Assembly: GCA_033296885.1 (NCBI GenBank)
Contig: MU864145.1
Coordinates: 1 to 11,582, forward strand
Origin: Triangularia verruculosa
Taxonomy: Eukaryota > Ascomycota > Sordariomycetes > Sordariales > Podosporaceae
Length of the DNA: 11,582 nt
Direction: 5' to 3'
Shown here: positions 1-7,723 of the stretch, one piece after another
Layout: each line of letters opens with the position of its first letter
How positions within the stretch are numbered: position 1 is the stretch's first letter
The notes under the pieces: model-generated
The model's database searches: none
The model's input: the letters and a program-made list of their open reading frames with translations, nothing else
Told to the model about the DNA's origin: nothing
Made by a program: the position numbers and the translations under genes

Positions 1-28
1 ACAGGCCTATAGGGCAACGCAGCAAACA
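1..28 (+). repeat. 3' end of LTR1 (partial)
   Basis: These 28 bases are identical to the last 28 bases of LTR3 (11147-11174) and end in the expected CA (AAACA) immediately before the primer-binding site. The matching end of LTR2 differs at 5 of the 28 positions, all C to T. The rest of this LTR lies to the left of the window. Confidence 0.93.
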
Positions 29-42
29 GGTTATGAGCCCGG
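29..42 (+). other. Primer-binding site, copy 1 (initiator tRNA-Met half)
   Basis: The sequence ggttatgagccc follows the LTR end directly. It is the reverse complement of GGGCTCATAACC, the anticodon stem-loop of eukaryotic initiator tRNA-Met. Priming by the 5' half of this tRNA, cleaved in the anticodon loop, is established for Drosophila copia and some fungal copia elements. It differs from the usual priming by the tRNA 3' CCA end. At least 12 bases match; the next bases (ggg) depend on the host tRNA, which I cannot see. Confidence 0.85.
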
Positions 43-248
43 GTAACTAAACGGCCCGGAAGCCGACCTACGGAACCTCGACTACACTGCCTACCACTGG
101 TAGTTCGTAGGTGCTGTACTACAGTACCTACCTACTACCGATTAGCGCCTTCTGTGCTCCGATCGACGACCTATAGCACTGAACTTCAGGCTACTACTTA
201 CTGGAATAGTGCTGTAGTACAGGCTATCCCACTGCAACCTCACCAACC
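43..248 (+). other. 5' untranslated leader, copy 1, with two stem-loops
   Basis: This is the non-coding leader between the primer-binding site and the gag start. Two adjacent hairpins are visible. The first, at 91-103, is CTACC-ACT-GGTAG. The second, at 107-131, has an 11-base arm GTAGGTGCTGT, loop ACT, and arm ACAGTACCTAC, with ten Watson-Crick pairs and one G-T wobble. The wobble is where a CpA to TpA change would have converted a C-G pair. Leaders of LTR elements commonly carry dimerisation or packaging structures, and that role here is inference. Small reading frames in the region are not supported as genes. Confidence 0.6.
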
Positions 249-1502
249 ATGGTTGAACACGACCAACCTATGGACCACTCGGTTGGCGCTGCTTCAGCGC
301 CCCCAAGCCCAAGCCTACAGAGCTTACAGGCTCAAATCAATGCCCTCGAGAACCGGCTCCAGCAGGTGATTACACTGCTCGAACGCAACCTAATAGCTGA
401 ACAACAACAGCAGCCGCAGCCACCTCCTCAACCCCCTACGCCTACCCCCGAGCCCTCTACTTCTACAGGGCTCTCAGGGCACTCGGCGATAGACTTTAGC
501 ACTCTCATAACAAAGGAGCTAGCTAAATAGTCCCTACACCTCGCTGAAAAACAGCGCCTATCAGGGCCTAAGAACTACCAACAGTAGTACCAGGCTATCT
601 CGATTCAGTTCAGGGCACTACAAATCCCTGACTTTCTAAAGGACCCAGACCGGATCAGTGGCCTACTCACTGATCCACAGAAGGCTGCCTTACTATTAAC
701 CCTTCGAAATACACTAAAGGAGGGACCACTTTCCACTATAGCCTTCGATACCGACCCCGCCGTGGCCTATAAACGCCTGAGAGTACAGTACGCTCCCACC
801 CAGCCAGTGCTCCGAGACTCCCTCTATAGGGAATACCACTACTTACGATTCGACGGATCCACCACTATAGTGGATTTCAACGCCAAATTCAACACCCTCG
901 CAGCCCGGCTAAGCGCCCTAGGCGTCAAAATAGCTGAGATTAATCAAATCAACCACTATTTCAACATACTAGAAGGCTACTTCTCCCAATAGACAGAGCG
1001 CTACAGAGGCCTACTACAGCAAGAGCAGTGGCTCTACAATACAGAAGGCAAGCCTACAAAGCTAAGCCTACTGTACTTTTAGAAGGACCTACTAGCCGAG
1101 ACTCGCAATACAGCTTCAACCACTTCACAGCGGCTCTTAGCACTACAGGCCGATTACAAGTACAACCGCAGGCCTAACCACAAGCCTACCAACAGTAACC
1201 GGCCCTCTCAAACTCCCACTGAGGAAGATCAGAGCCCTAAGTCCTCAAACCAACCCACTAGCCAGCCTACTAAGCAAAAGGGTAAGCGGCGAGGGTACTA
1301 AGGCTACAGGCCTAAGAAGGAACCCCTGGAAGAGGCTTTCAGCACTGAAGATGCGGAAAAGCCCACTGAAAATTCAGCCACCAACGAAGCCTTCACTATA
1401 GGCTACAACCTCGAGTTAGGTACTATATTTAATAGTAATACCGCTGAAGAATATAGCGATCCAGAGCCTCAACCTTCTACTGAGAGCTCTGATTTCACCT
1501 AC
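249..1502 (+). other. gag: Gag region, copy 1
   Basis: The N-terminal part of the polyprotein forms the capsid of the virus-like particle. Residues about 15-55 are likely helical (LQAQINALENRLQQVITLLE). A Gln/Pro-rich low-complexity stretch follows (QQQQPQPPPQPP, then TPTPEPSTST). The core resembles copia-type Gag (UBN2/retrotrans_gag-like), with YKRLRVQYAPT, a tract around VDFNAKFNTLAARLSALG, and FSQ-stop-TERYRG. The C-terminal part is basic (KQKGKRRG near 1275-1295). I do not see the CCHC zinc knuckle usual at this place. Tyr codons at 1296 and 1305 sit at CxxC spacing, but copy 2 has His at the second, so a hidden knuckle is not supported. Five stops interrupt the first 1300 bases, against 17 in copy 2. 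Confidence 0.8.
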
Positions 1503-1830
1503 TATAGTTATAAACACTTTAACTAGTAGCTCTTCGATATAGGGTCTATAGTATATATTTGTAATAATAAAGCCCTCTTTATAGACCTACAGCTCTTTTC
1601 CTTACTAGGAACCGTAGGTATAGGCGGTAGCCCCGTCAAACTATAGGGTATAGGCACTATAAAAGTTGAATTCCTAATTGGATTTAAGGACGATAATATA
1701 GTAGTTTATAGCTCTATTACCCTTTAAAAGACCCTCTATATTCTAAACTTCCTACTAAATATAGTGAGTAGCTATAGGCTCTATACCTTAAGGGGTATAA
1801 TAATAAAAGAAAAGCTATATACAGCTTCTC
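1503..1830 (+). other. Aspartic protease and pre-integrase linker, copy 1
   Basis: The active-site motif is visible as LFDIGS at 1530-1547, with the catalytic Asp at residue 430. Copia proteases have D-T/S-G-S/A here, so the Thr has become Ile (ACA to ATA, a CpA change). The following YICNNKALF corresponds to the usual flap-side 'H-x-x-N' segment. Its Tyr fits a mutated His (CAC/T to TAC/T). The family pattern continues with IGGSPV and TLYILNFLLNIVSSYRL, equivalent to the 'LYVP-NLLS' stretch before integrase. Two adjacent stops precede the motif at 1524 and 1527, with more at 1644 and 1725. Copy 2 has the same Ile, so this loss is common to both. Confidence 0.8.
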
Positions 1831-1994
1831 AGAAGCTATTAGCACTACTAAACTTCCAGAAAAACGGCTTCTTCTTCATTACTAAAGGCGCAAATAACGC
1901 CAAAACTACCTCTCATTAACTACTAATCTATAGGTCTACGTGGCACTATTATACCACTGAGGACAGTAATAACAGTGAGGCTCGAGAAGCCCCT

Positions 1995-2066
1995 GAACTC
2001 CTAAATAGTAGGTCTACCCCTGAACCCCTGAATAATGGGTCTACCCCTAAACCTCTGAATACCCCT
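1995..2066 (+). repeat. 27-bp in-frame minisatellite, copy 1
   Basis: There are two full 27-bp units (1995-2021 and 2022-2048) and a third, shortened 18-bp unit (2049-2066). They encode repeats of the form E-x-L-N-x-G/R-S-T-P in the linker between protease and integrase zinc domain. The unit length is a multiple of three, so expansion or loss keeps the frame. The low-complexity sequence suggests a flexible spacer. Confidence 0.75.
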
Positions 2067-2150
2067 AAAAACTCGGAACTTCTAGAGGGGGTATTAGAGC
2101 CTCTAGTAGCTCTCGCACTTACTACTACGCTAAAGAGACCCTCTGAAGTA

Positions 2151-3050
2151 CTGATCTAGGCCGCCTAGCTTTAGTACGTTAAACTAGGGTATATCGGCCT
2201 AGACCTTCTAAAAAAAACTACCTTAATTACTAAGGATATACCTAACTTTTAGAAGATTTACCCTAAAGACTTGGCTTATAGAAGCTGTAATATAGCAAAT
2301 ATACTGCAGAAGCCTTCTAAACGGCCTATAACCGATTTACTACTAGCTTTAGGTCGGCTAAAGGGGAATATATTTATTATCTGCCTTACGCTATTGAATA
2401 ATAAGCTTTACGGCCTTATTCTAGTGGATCGGAAGACCCGCTTTAGGATGGTAAGGCTTCTGAAATCCAAAGACGAAACTGCTATAGAAGTTCGGTCCGC
2501 TATAGAAGCCTTATACAATACCTATAAGCGGTATCTAGCCTAGTTTTATTACAACAGGGGTAAGGAAATTAGAACCTTACTGCCCTACTTCGCTGAAAAA
2601 GGTATTACCTTTAGTAAATTAAGCCCCTACACTCACCACCAAAACAGCCTAGCAGAACGGTTAATACAGGTGGTCTTGGACTACCTTAGAGTTACCCTCA
2701 TAGCCTCTGAGCTTCCTCCAACTCTCTAATACTATACCATAGGCTCTATAGTAGAGTTGATTAACCGTACTGCGAATTCCACTCGGAAATTCACTCCCTA
2801 CTAGCTCTTCCTTAACGAATTAGTACCCTCTCAAGCACCACACATCCCTGACCTTCAACACTACAGGGCTATTAGCACTAAAATTACAGTACTTATACCC
2901 CCTAAGAAGCGTCCTACAAAGCAGAAACTACTACCCAGAGGCACTAAAGGACGGCTACTAGCAGTCCTAGGTCACCAAACCTATCTAGTATAGCTCGGCC
3001 AACGGTAAATAATCCAAACTCCCTTCGTTAAATTCTACAAGGACTTCAAG
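2151..3050 (+). other. int: Integrase region, copy 1 (D to N at two catalytic positions)
   Basis: Integrase inserts the cDNA into the host genome. The N-terminal HHCC zinc domain appears as Y-x4-Y (residues 643 and 648; codons 2175 and 2190) and Y-R-S-C (677-680; 2277-2288). Three of the four metal ligands are therefore Tyr, as expected from His/Cys codons after C-to-T or G-to-A change. The D-D-E core can be followed. The first Asp position is AAT/Asn at 2367 (copy 2 GAT/Asp) and the second is AAC/Asn at 2553 (copy 2 GAC/Asp). The Glu is intact at 2655 in SLAERL (copy 2 Lys). Between them lies ILVDRKTRFRMVRLLKSKDE, typical of copia. The C-terminal SH3-like part is seen around 2850-3040 (VLIPPKKRPTKQKLLPRGTKG). 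Stops at 2157, 2166, 2172, 2250, 2541, 2727, 2802, 2991 and 3006 break it. Confidence 0.9.
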
Positions 3051-3485
3051 CCTCACCTACAAGGCCCTCGGAGCCCTACAAGCACCCTGCAGCTCCCTAA
3101 AACCGAAGAGACTAAAGAGCTCACAGCACCTTCTACAGAGGAAGAACTATTACCCTCTGTACCCGCGGCACCTTCCAGGCCTACCAGTATCGAAATTCAC
3201 CTACCACAGGCTTCCAAAGAGCAAAAGGAAGAATACCAAGTAGTGGAAGACGATGCTATAGATACCACTGAATTAGTAACCTACTTAGTTACCAATGCTA
3301 CTGCTGCAGTAGCCTACAATACCATAAGTAGCGCCTCAGAGCCTAATACCTTCAAGCAGGCTCTAAAGCACCCACTAAAGGAGCATTAACTAAAAGCCAC
3401 CTTCAGTAAGCTACAGCAGCTACTAGCCACTAAAACCTTCTACTTCGTTAAGCGCTCTAGGGCACTTAAACGCCCCATTACTAGC
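3051..3485 (+). other. Integrase-RT linker, copy 1
   Basis: This acidic, Ser/Thr/Pro-rich linker (for example EETKELTAPSTEEELLPSVP and EEYQVVEDD) runs between integrase and reverse transcriptase. It has no recognisable fold and only one stop (3387). Near its end, FKQALKHPLKEH followed by a stop matches the entry segment of copia RT, where 'W' usually stands at the stop position. The linker is conserved in length in copy 2. Confidence 0.6.
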
Positions 3486-4949
3486 CGCTAGGTTTTCAAG
3501 GAAAAGAAGGACTCTCAGGGCCGAACTACTAAGTTCAAAGCCCGACTAGTGGTGAGAGGCTTCCAATAGGTCCCCGGAACCGATTTCTCAGAGACCTTTG
3601 CTACCACTATAGCACCACCTACCTAGAGGGTAATACTGGCTATTACAGCCGTGGAGGACCTTGAAGTCGAACAAATCGATTTTATAGGAGCCTTTTTAAA
3701 CTCCGGCGTGGATTTTGATATATATATTGAAATCCCTGAAGGCCTATACGAATTCAGCCTTAGCAGTGAAGCCGCCATTACACTGCTAAAGCAATACGGT
3801 TAGGATCCTTCCGAAGATCAAGTCATATTACTGAAGAAGTCCCTATACGGCCTGAAGCAAGCCCCCTATCTTTGGCAACAGCAGGTAGCTGGCCTAGTCA
3901 AGAGCCTAGGCTTTCAGCCCTTGACCTCTAATTCGGCTACCTACTATAACGCAAAGGACGGTATCTTCATCATCAGCCACGTAGATGACTGCCTTCTGGT
4001 AGGGCCTTCTGTCCACAAGATCCAAGCCTTGAAGCAAGGCCTAACCAAGGCCTACGATATTAAAGATCTAAGCCCGGCTAAGCTCTTCCTAGGTGTTCAA
4101 ATTGAACGGGACAGGCCCAAACGCCGGCTATAGCTTCACCAAGGAGCCTATATTACAGAGGCTATTCAGCACTTTAGCCTCAGCACCCACGGGCTCGCAA
4201 TACCGCTCTCTCCAGGGCTCACTGGCCCTAAAACACCATCACAACCACTAAACAAGGCAGACCAGAAGCTATATCAACGCCTTATAAGCACTGCAACCTA
4301 CGCTATAACCCAAACTAGGATTAATATAGCGCACTCTATCCAGTGGCTCTCACGGCACCTACAGCAGCCTACAGTAGCCCATTTAAAGGCAGCTAAGAAG
4401 CTCCTTAGCTACCTATATAGCACTGCCCAATACGCTATTACCTACGGTGCCTTAAAGGCCACACAGCCTATAGGGTATACTGACAGTGACTTTGCAGGCT
4501 GCAAGACTACTGCCCGCTCAACCTACGGCTACGTATTCCTTATCAGTGGAGGCCCAGTAAGCTGGAAATCAAAGCGAGCCTCAATAGTGGCCTACAGTAC
4601 CCTCGAGGCTGAATACACGGCCCTTATAGAAGGTAACCGAGAGGTACTGTAGCTACGAGGCCTATTCAGTGAGATACGGCGCCCACTCCAGGGACCTACT
4701 CCCCTGAAATCAGACAACTAAGGCGCTATTAAGACTGCCTACAACCCTAAGCACCACAGCCGAACCAAACACACCCTCCTGAAATTCCAGGGCGTAAGAG
4801 AGAGTGTTTCAGCAGGCAACATTACTATATCCTTTATACCTACAGAGGATATAGCTGCTGACGGGTTAATAAAGGCCCTAATAGCCCCTAAATTCCAGCG
4901 CTTTTTACAGTTACTGAACTATTCTAAACCCTATAGTACGATACTGTAG
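3486..4949 (+). other. rt-rnh: Reverse transcriptase-RNase H region, copy 1
   Basis: Reverse transcriptase copies the genomic RNA and RNase H removes the RNA strand. The family blocks are in order: VFKEKKD, FKARLVVRGFQ, GTDFSETFA, then QIDFIGAFLN with the first catalytic Asp (residue 1144, codon 3678). These are followed by KKSLYGLKQAPYLW and SHVDDCLLVG with the catalytic Asp pair at 3984-3989. Copy 2 reads SYVDD at the last site. The connection domain leads to RNase H with YTDSDFAG (Asp at 4482), WKSKRASIVAYSTLEAEYTAL (Glu at 4611) and SDN (Asp at 4713), all three catalytic residues present. Stops at 3489, 3567, 3624, 3801, 4131, 4650 and 4719 inactivate it. The 3489 stop replaces the Trp of the usual 'RWVFK' block. 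The stops at 3801 and 4650 replace TGG codons still present in copy 2. Confidence 0.93.
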
Positions 4950-4978
4950 AAGGGGCTTAGTAGTACCTATATAGCTAT

Positions 4979-4986
4979 AGAGGGGG
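4979..4986 (+). other. Polypurine tract, copy 1
   Basis: AGAGGGGG lies directly before the TGTTAACG start of LTR2. This is where an RNase H-resistant purine run primes plus-strand DNA synthesis. It is identical in copy 2 (10552-10559). A gap of about 30 bases separates it from the end of the gag-pol frame. Confidence 0.88.
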
Positions 4987-5209
4987 TGTTAACGTATGGT
5001 ATATAATAGGTGCTGGATAAGACCCAGGTATTAAAGAGCCGAATAGGTCTTTTAACTTCTTCCCTAGAGACCTACTCGGGAGATATACTCCTTAGGCCAA
5101 GCCTAACCTTGGTACTATACTATTATAGGTCTAGCGTAACCTAAGACCTACCAAAGGGCTCGGCTCCTAAGGATTTATTAGCTATCGAAGGGAATCGAAG
5201 CCCGTAGAA

Positions 5210-5234
5210 CTAAGCTATACCCTCTATAGCTTAG
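5210..5234 (+). repeat. 10-bp perfect inverted repeat in LTR2
   Basis: CTAAGCTATA, a 5-base spacer CCCTC, then TATAGCTTAG. All 25 bases are identical in LTR3 (10783-10807), within a run of more than 50 bases free of differences. It lies about 75-100 bases before the TATA box, so it could be a binding site or an RNA hairpin. Its function is not known. Confidence 0.75.
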
Positions 5235-5307
5235 TAGTCCTATAAGGCACCCTGCTACCCTATAGGGGCCCAGTGCCCTATAGAACCTGCTAGAAGACCA
5301 GTATACT

Positions 5308-5335
5308 TATATAAGTAGACCTCTCCTCTCCTCTT
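5308..5335 (+). promoter_or_regulatory. LTR2 promoter core: TATA box and CT-rich tract
   Basis: TATATAAG at 5308-5315 is followed by the pyrimidine run CCTCTCCTCTCCTCTT at 5320-5335. This is the usual arrangement of TATA and CT-rich initiation region in filamentous fungal promoters. Transcription of copy 2 would start a little downstream, which would place the U3/R boundary around 5330-5350 (inferred). Confidence 0.65.
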
Positions 5336-5396
5336 AATTCTGTATATAGTAAAGTAAGTAAGTAAGAGAATATAAATTAATAATATATATATACTA

Positions 5397-5441
5397 AAAG
5401 CCTCTGTATTAAATTAAGTATAAGTACTCAAAGCCTCTGTA
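5397..5441 (+). repeat. 12-bp direct repeat in LTR2
   Basis: AAAGCCTCTGTA occurs at 5397-5408 and again at 5430-5441, 33 bases apart, in the R/U5 part of the LTR. Both units are also intact in LTR3 (10970-10981 and 11003-11014). The segment between them is AT-rich. A role in 3' end formation is possible, but I see no canonical AATAAA. Confidence 0.6.
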
Positions 5442-5601
5442 CTGTAATGTCTTGCCCACTGTAATAATAGTGGTCTTGCTTCCTTTAGCATTGCTGTCGT
5501 ACCCTTTCTTCCGTTTCCGCTATGTACTGCTACAGCGTATAGTTTACTGTAGCTCCCCTGTAGGTACTGTATTATAGGCCTATAGGGTAACGTAGTAAAT
5601 A

Positions 5602-5615
5602 GGTTATAAGCCCGG
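5602..5615 (+). other. Primer-binding site, copy 2
   Basis: ggttataagccc is the same initiator tRNA-Met anticodon complement as at 29, with one G-to-A change (TGA to TAA context) that introduces a mismatch to the primer. It follows the mutated LTR2 end TAAATA directly. Confidence 0.83.
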
Positions 5616-5821
5616 GTAATTAAACGGCCCGGAAGCCGACTTACGGAACCTCGATTACACTGCCTACCGCTGGTAGTTCGTAGGTGCTATACTACAGTAC
5701 CTACCTACTACCGATTAGCGCCTTCTATGCTCCGATCGACGACCTATAGCACTGAACTTCAGGCTACTACTTACTGGAATAGTGCTGTAGTATAGGCTAT
5801 CCCACTGCAACCTTACTAACT
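5616..5821 (+). other. 5' untranslated leader, copy 2
   Basis: This is the leader equivalent to 43-248. The two stem-loops are at 5664-5676 and 5680-5704. The second has gained one more mismatch (GTAGGTGCTAT) and the loop of the first has changed from ACT to GCT. All differences from copy 1 here are transitions. No gene is supported. Confidence 0.6.
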
Positions 5822-7075
5822 ATAGTTGAATACGACTAACCTATGGACCACTCGGTTGGCGCTGCTTTAGCGCCTCTAAGCCCAAGCCTATAGGGCTTAT
5901 AGGCTCAAATCAATGCCCTCGAGAACCGGCTCTAGTAGGTGATTACACTGCTCGAACGTAACCTAATGGCTGAACAACAACAGCAGCCGCAGCCACCTCC
6001 TTAACCCCCTACGCCTACCCCCGAGCCCTCTACTTTTATAAGGCTCTTAGGGCACTCAGCGATAGACTTTAGCGCTTTTATAACGAAGGAGCTAACTAAA
6101 TAGTCCCTACACCTCACTAAAAAACAGCGCCTATTAGGGCCTAAGAACTACCAACAATAGTACCAAGCTATCTCGATTTAGTTTAGGACACTACAAATCC
6201 CTAACTTTCTAAAGGACCCAGACCGGATTAATGGCCTACTCACTAATCCACAGAAAGCTACCTTACTATTAACCCTTCGAAATACACTAAGGGAGGGACC
6301 ACTTTCTACTATAGCCTTCAATACCGACCCCGCCGTGGCCTATAAACGCCTAAGAGTACAGTACGCTCCCACCCAGCCAGTACTCCGAGACTCCCTCTAT
6401 AGGGAATACCACTACTTACGATTCAACGGATCCACCACTATAGTGGATTTCAACGCCAAATTCAACACCCTCGCAGCCCGGCTAAGCGCCCTAGGCGTCA
6501 AAATAGCTAAGATTAATCAAATCAACCACTATTTTAACATACTAAAAGGCCACTTCTCCCAGTAGACAGAGCGCTACAGAGGCTTACTACAGTAAGAGCA
6601 GTGGCTCTATAATATAGAAGGCAAGCCTATAAAGCTAAGCCTACTGTACTTTTAGGAGGATCTACTAGCCGAGACTTATAATACGGCTTTAACCACTTTA
6701 CAACGGCTCTTAATACTACAGGCCGATTATAAATATAACTGCAGGCCTAACTATAAGCCTACTAATAATAACCGGCCTTCTTAAACTCCTACTAAGGAAG
6801 ATTAGAGCCCTAAGTCCTTAAACTAACCTACTAACTAACTTACTAAGTAAAAGGGTAAGCGGCGAAGGTACTAAGGCCACAGGCTTAAGAAGGAACCTTT
6901 AGAAGAGGCTTTCAATACTGAAGATACAGAAAAGCCTACTGAAAATTCAGCTACCAACGAAGCCTTCACTATAGGCTACAACCTCGAGTCAAATACTATA
7001 TTTAATAGTAATACCGCTAAAGAATATAGCGATCCAAAGCCTTAACCTTCTACTAAGAGCTCTAATTTCACCTAC
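5822..7075 (+). other. gag: Gag region, copy 2 (heavily RIP-mutated)
   Basis: This is equivalent to 249-1502. The Gln-rich N-terminus shows the mutation type clearly. CAG codons that are intact in copy 1 at 318, 327, 360 and 363 are all TAG here (5891, 5900, 5933, 5936). The cluster at 6782-6872 has six stops in about 90 bases, where copy 1 has CAA/CAG codons in the basic, Gln-rich tail. The best preserved stretch is 6335-6562, the YKRLRVQYAPT to FSQ core, differing from copy 1 by a few residues (D to N, E to K, Y to H). Confidence 0.8.
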
Positions 7076-7403
7076 TATAACTATAAACACTCTAACTAAT
7101 AGCTCTTCGATATAGGGTCTATAATATATATTTACAATAATAAAGCCCTCTTTATAGACCTATAGCTCTCTTCCTTACTAAGAACCGTAGGTATAGGCGG
7201 TAGCCCCGTTAAGCTATAGGGTATAGACATTATGAAAGTTAAATTCCTAACTAGGTTTAAGGACAATAGTATAGTAGTCTACAGCTCTATCACCCTTTAA
7301 AAGACCCTCTATATTCTAAACTTCCTACTAAATATAGTGAGTAGCTATAGGCTCTATGCCTTAGGGGGTACAATAATAAAAGAAAAGCTATATACGGCTT
7401 TTC
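7076..7403 (+). other. Aspartic protease and pre-integrase linker, copy 2
   Basis: The motif LFDIGS lies at 7103-7120, with the catalytic Asp codon at 7109-7111. The Thr-to-Ile change and the Tyr in YIYNNKALF are shared with copy 1, and the Cys has also become Tyr. Stops occur at 7097, 7100, 7163, 7217 and 7298. With the same active-site substitution in both copies, protease loss may predate their separation or reflect a repeated hit at the same CpA. Confidence 0.78.
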
Positions 7404-7567
7404 GGAAGCTATTAACACTACTAAACTTCCAGAAAAACGGCTTTTTCTTCATTACTAAAGGCGTAAATAGCGCCAAAACTACCTCCCATTAACCACTAGT
7501 CTATAGGTCTACGTAGCACTATTATACCACTGAGGACAGTAATAACAGTGAGGCTCGAGAAGCCCCT

Positions 7568-7639
7568 GAACTCCTGAATAGTGGATCTACCCCTGAACCC
7601 CTAAATAATAGGTCTACCCCTGAACCTCTAAATACCCCT
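7568..7639 (+). repeat. 27-bp in-frame minisatellite, copy 2
   Basis: This is the counterpart of 1995-2066, with two 27-bp units and one shortened 18-bp unit encoding E-x-L-N-S/N-G/R-S-T-P repeats. The number of units is the same as in copy 1. Some bases are less mutated here (AGTGGATCT against AGTAGGTCT) and others more. Confidence 0.72.
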
Positions 7640-7723
7640 GAAAACTCGGAACTTCTAGAGGGGGTATTAAAGCCTCTAGTAGCTTTCGCATTTACTACTG
7701 CGCTAAAGAGACCCTCTGAAGCA

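Larger units (their letters stand above)
249..4949 (+). pseudogene. gag-pol: gag-pol polyprotein remnant, copy 1 (27 internal stops)
   Basis: A single frame of 1566 codons encodes Gag, protease, integrase, reverse transcriptase and RNase H in copia order, with no frameshift anywhere. The ATG at 249 lies in a good eukaryotic start context (ACCATGG) and is followed by an in-frame ATG at 270. An in-frame TAG lies upstream at 207. Internal stops are at 528, 585, 990, 1080, 1299, 1524, 1527, 1644, 1725, 1917, 2157, 2166, 2172, 2250, 2541, 2727, 2802, 2991, 3006, 3387, 3489, 3567, 3624, 3801, 4131, 4650 and 4719. Twenty are TAG, seven TAA and none TGA. Where copy 2 keeps the sense codon it is CAG, CAA or TGG, so the stops come from C-to-T and G-to-A changes. 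The terminal TAG at 4947 is shared with copy 2 but could itself be a mutated codon. In life the polyprotein would be cleaved by its own protease to build virus-like particles in the cytoplasm. Confidence 0.95.
1..5601 (+). mobile_element. Ty1/copia LTR retrotransposon, copy 1 (5' LTR cut by window edge)
   Basis: This is the first unit of a tandem array: the last 28 bases of a 5' LTR, a primer-binding site, a leader, a single gag-pol frame, a polypurine tract and a 615-bp 3' LTR that also serves as the 5' LTR of copy 2. The order protease, integrase, reverse transcriptase, RNase H defines the copia superfamily, whereas gypsy elements carry integrase last. With a full 5' LTR the element would be 6188 bp. 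It is non-autonomous: the frame has 27 internal stops and several altered catalytic residues. All differences from copy 2 that I inspected are C/T or G/A, which points to RIP. The target-site duplication cannot be tested because the left flank lies outside the window. Confidence 0.95.
4987..5601 (+). repeat. LTR2, complete, shared by both copies (615 bp)
   Basis: The LTR begins TGTTAACG and, before mutation, would end CAAACA; the last bases here read TAAATA. It acts as 3' LTR of copy 1 and 5' LTR of copy 2. My base-by-base comparison with LTR3 gives 51 differences in 615, all transitions and no indel. LTR2 carries the A/T base at 46 of these, so it is far more mutated. It contains a 10-bp inverted repeat, a TATA box with CT tract and a 12-bp direct repeat (annotated separately). 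Confidence 0.96.

Noticed and set aside
154..369. 71-codon frame in the leader of copy 1
   Set aside because: It overlaps the leader and the start of gag in another frame and resembles no protein. It is a shadow frame.
762..992. Separate short genes at 762-992, 2271-2543, 3921-4133, 6335-6565, 7916-8116 and 10160-10522
   Set aside because: They start at GTG or TTG, not ATG, and are in-frame pieces of the same gag-pol frame between stops. They are parts of the pseudogenes, not independent genes.
1296..1307. A hidden CCHC zinc knuckle at the end of Gag (Tyr codons at CxxC spacing)
   Set aside because: Copy 2 has His (CAC) at the second position, which is the likely original codon, and no His or Cys follows at the required spacing.
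249..4949. A nuclear code in which TAG and TAA mean Gln, which would make the frames intact
   Set aside because: Many stops do replace Gln codons, but several replace TGG (Trp) in the other copy: 1941/7514, 2172/7745, 3801/9374 and 4650/10223. The stop at 3489 stands at the Trp of the RT block in both copies. Catalytic Asp, Glu, His and Thr are also changed. RIP explains all of these; a recoded stop does not.
5185..5205. A tRNA-like B box on the minus strand of the LTR (reverse complement of gaatcgaagccc)
   Set aside because: The TTCGATT core is there, but the five-base T stem does not pair properly, and I find no matching D arm, anticodon arm or acceptor stem.
5258..5267. Palindrome CCCTATAGGG in the LTR as an attachment or operator site
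   Set aside because: CTATAG-type words recur across the whole element because of its base usage and CpA to TpA change, so one more palindrome is not meaningful.
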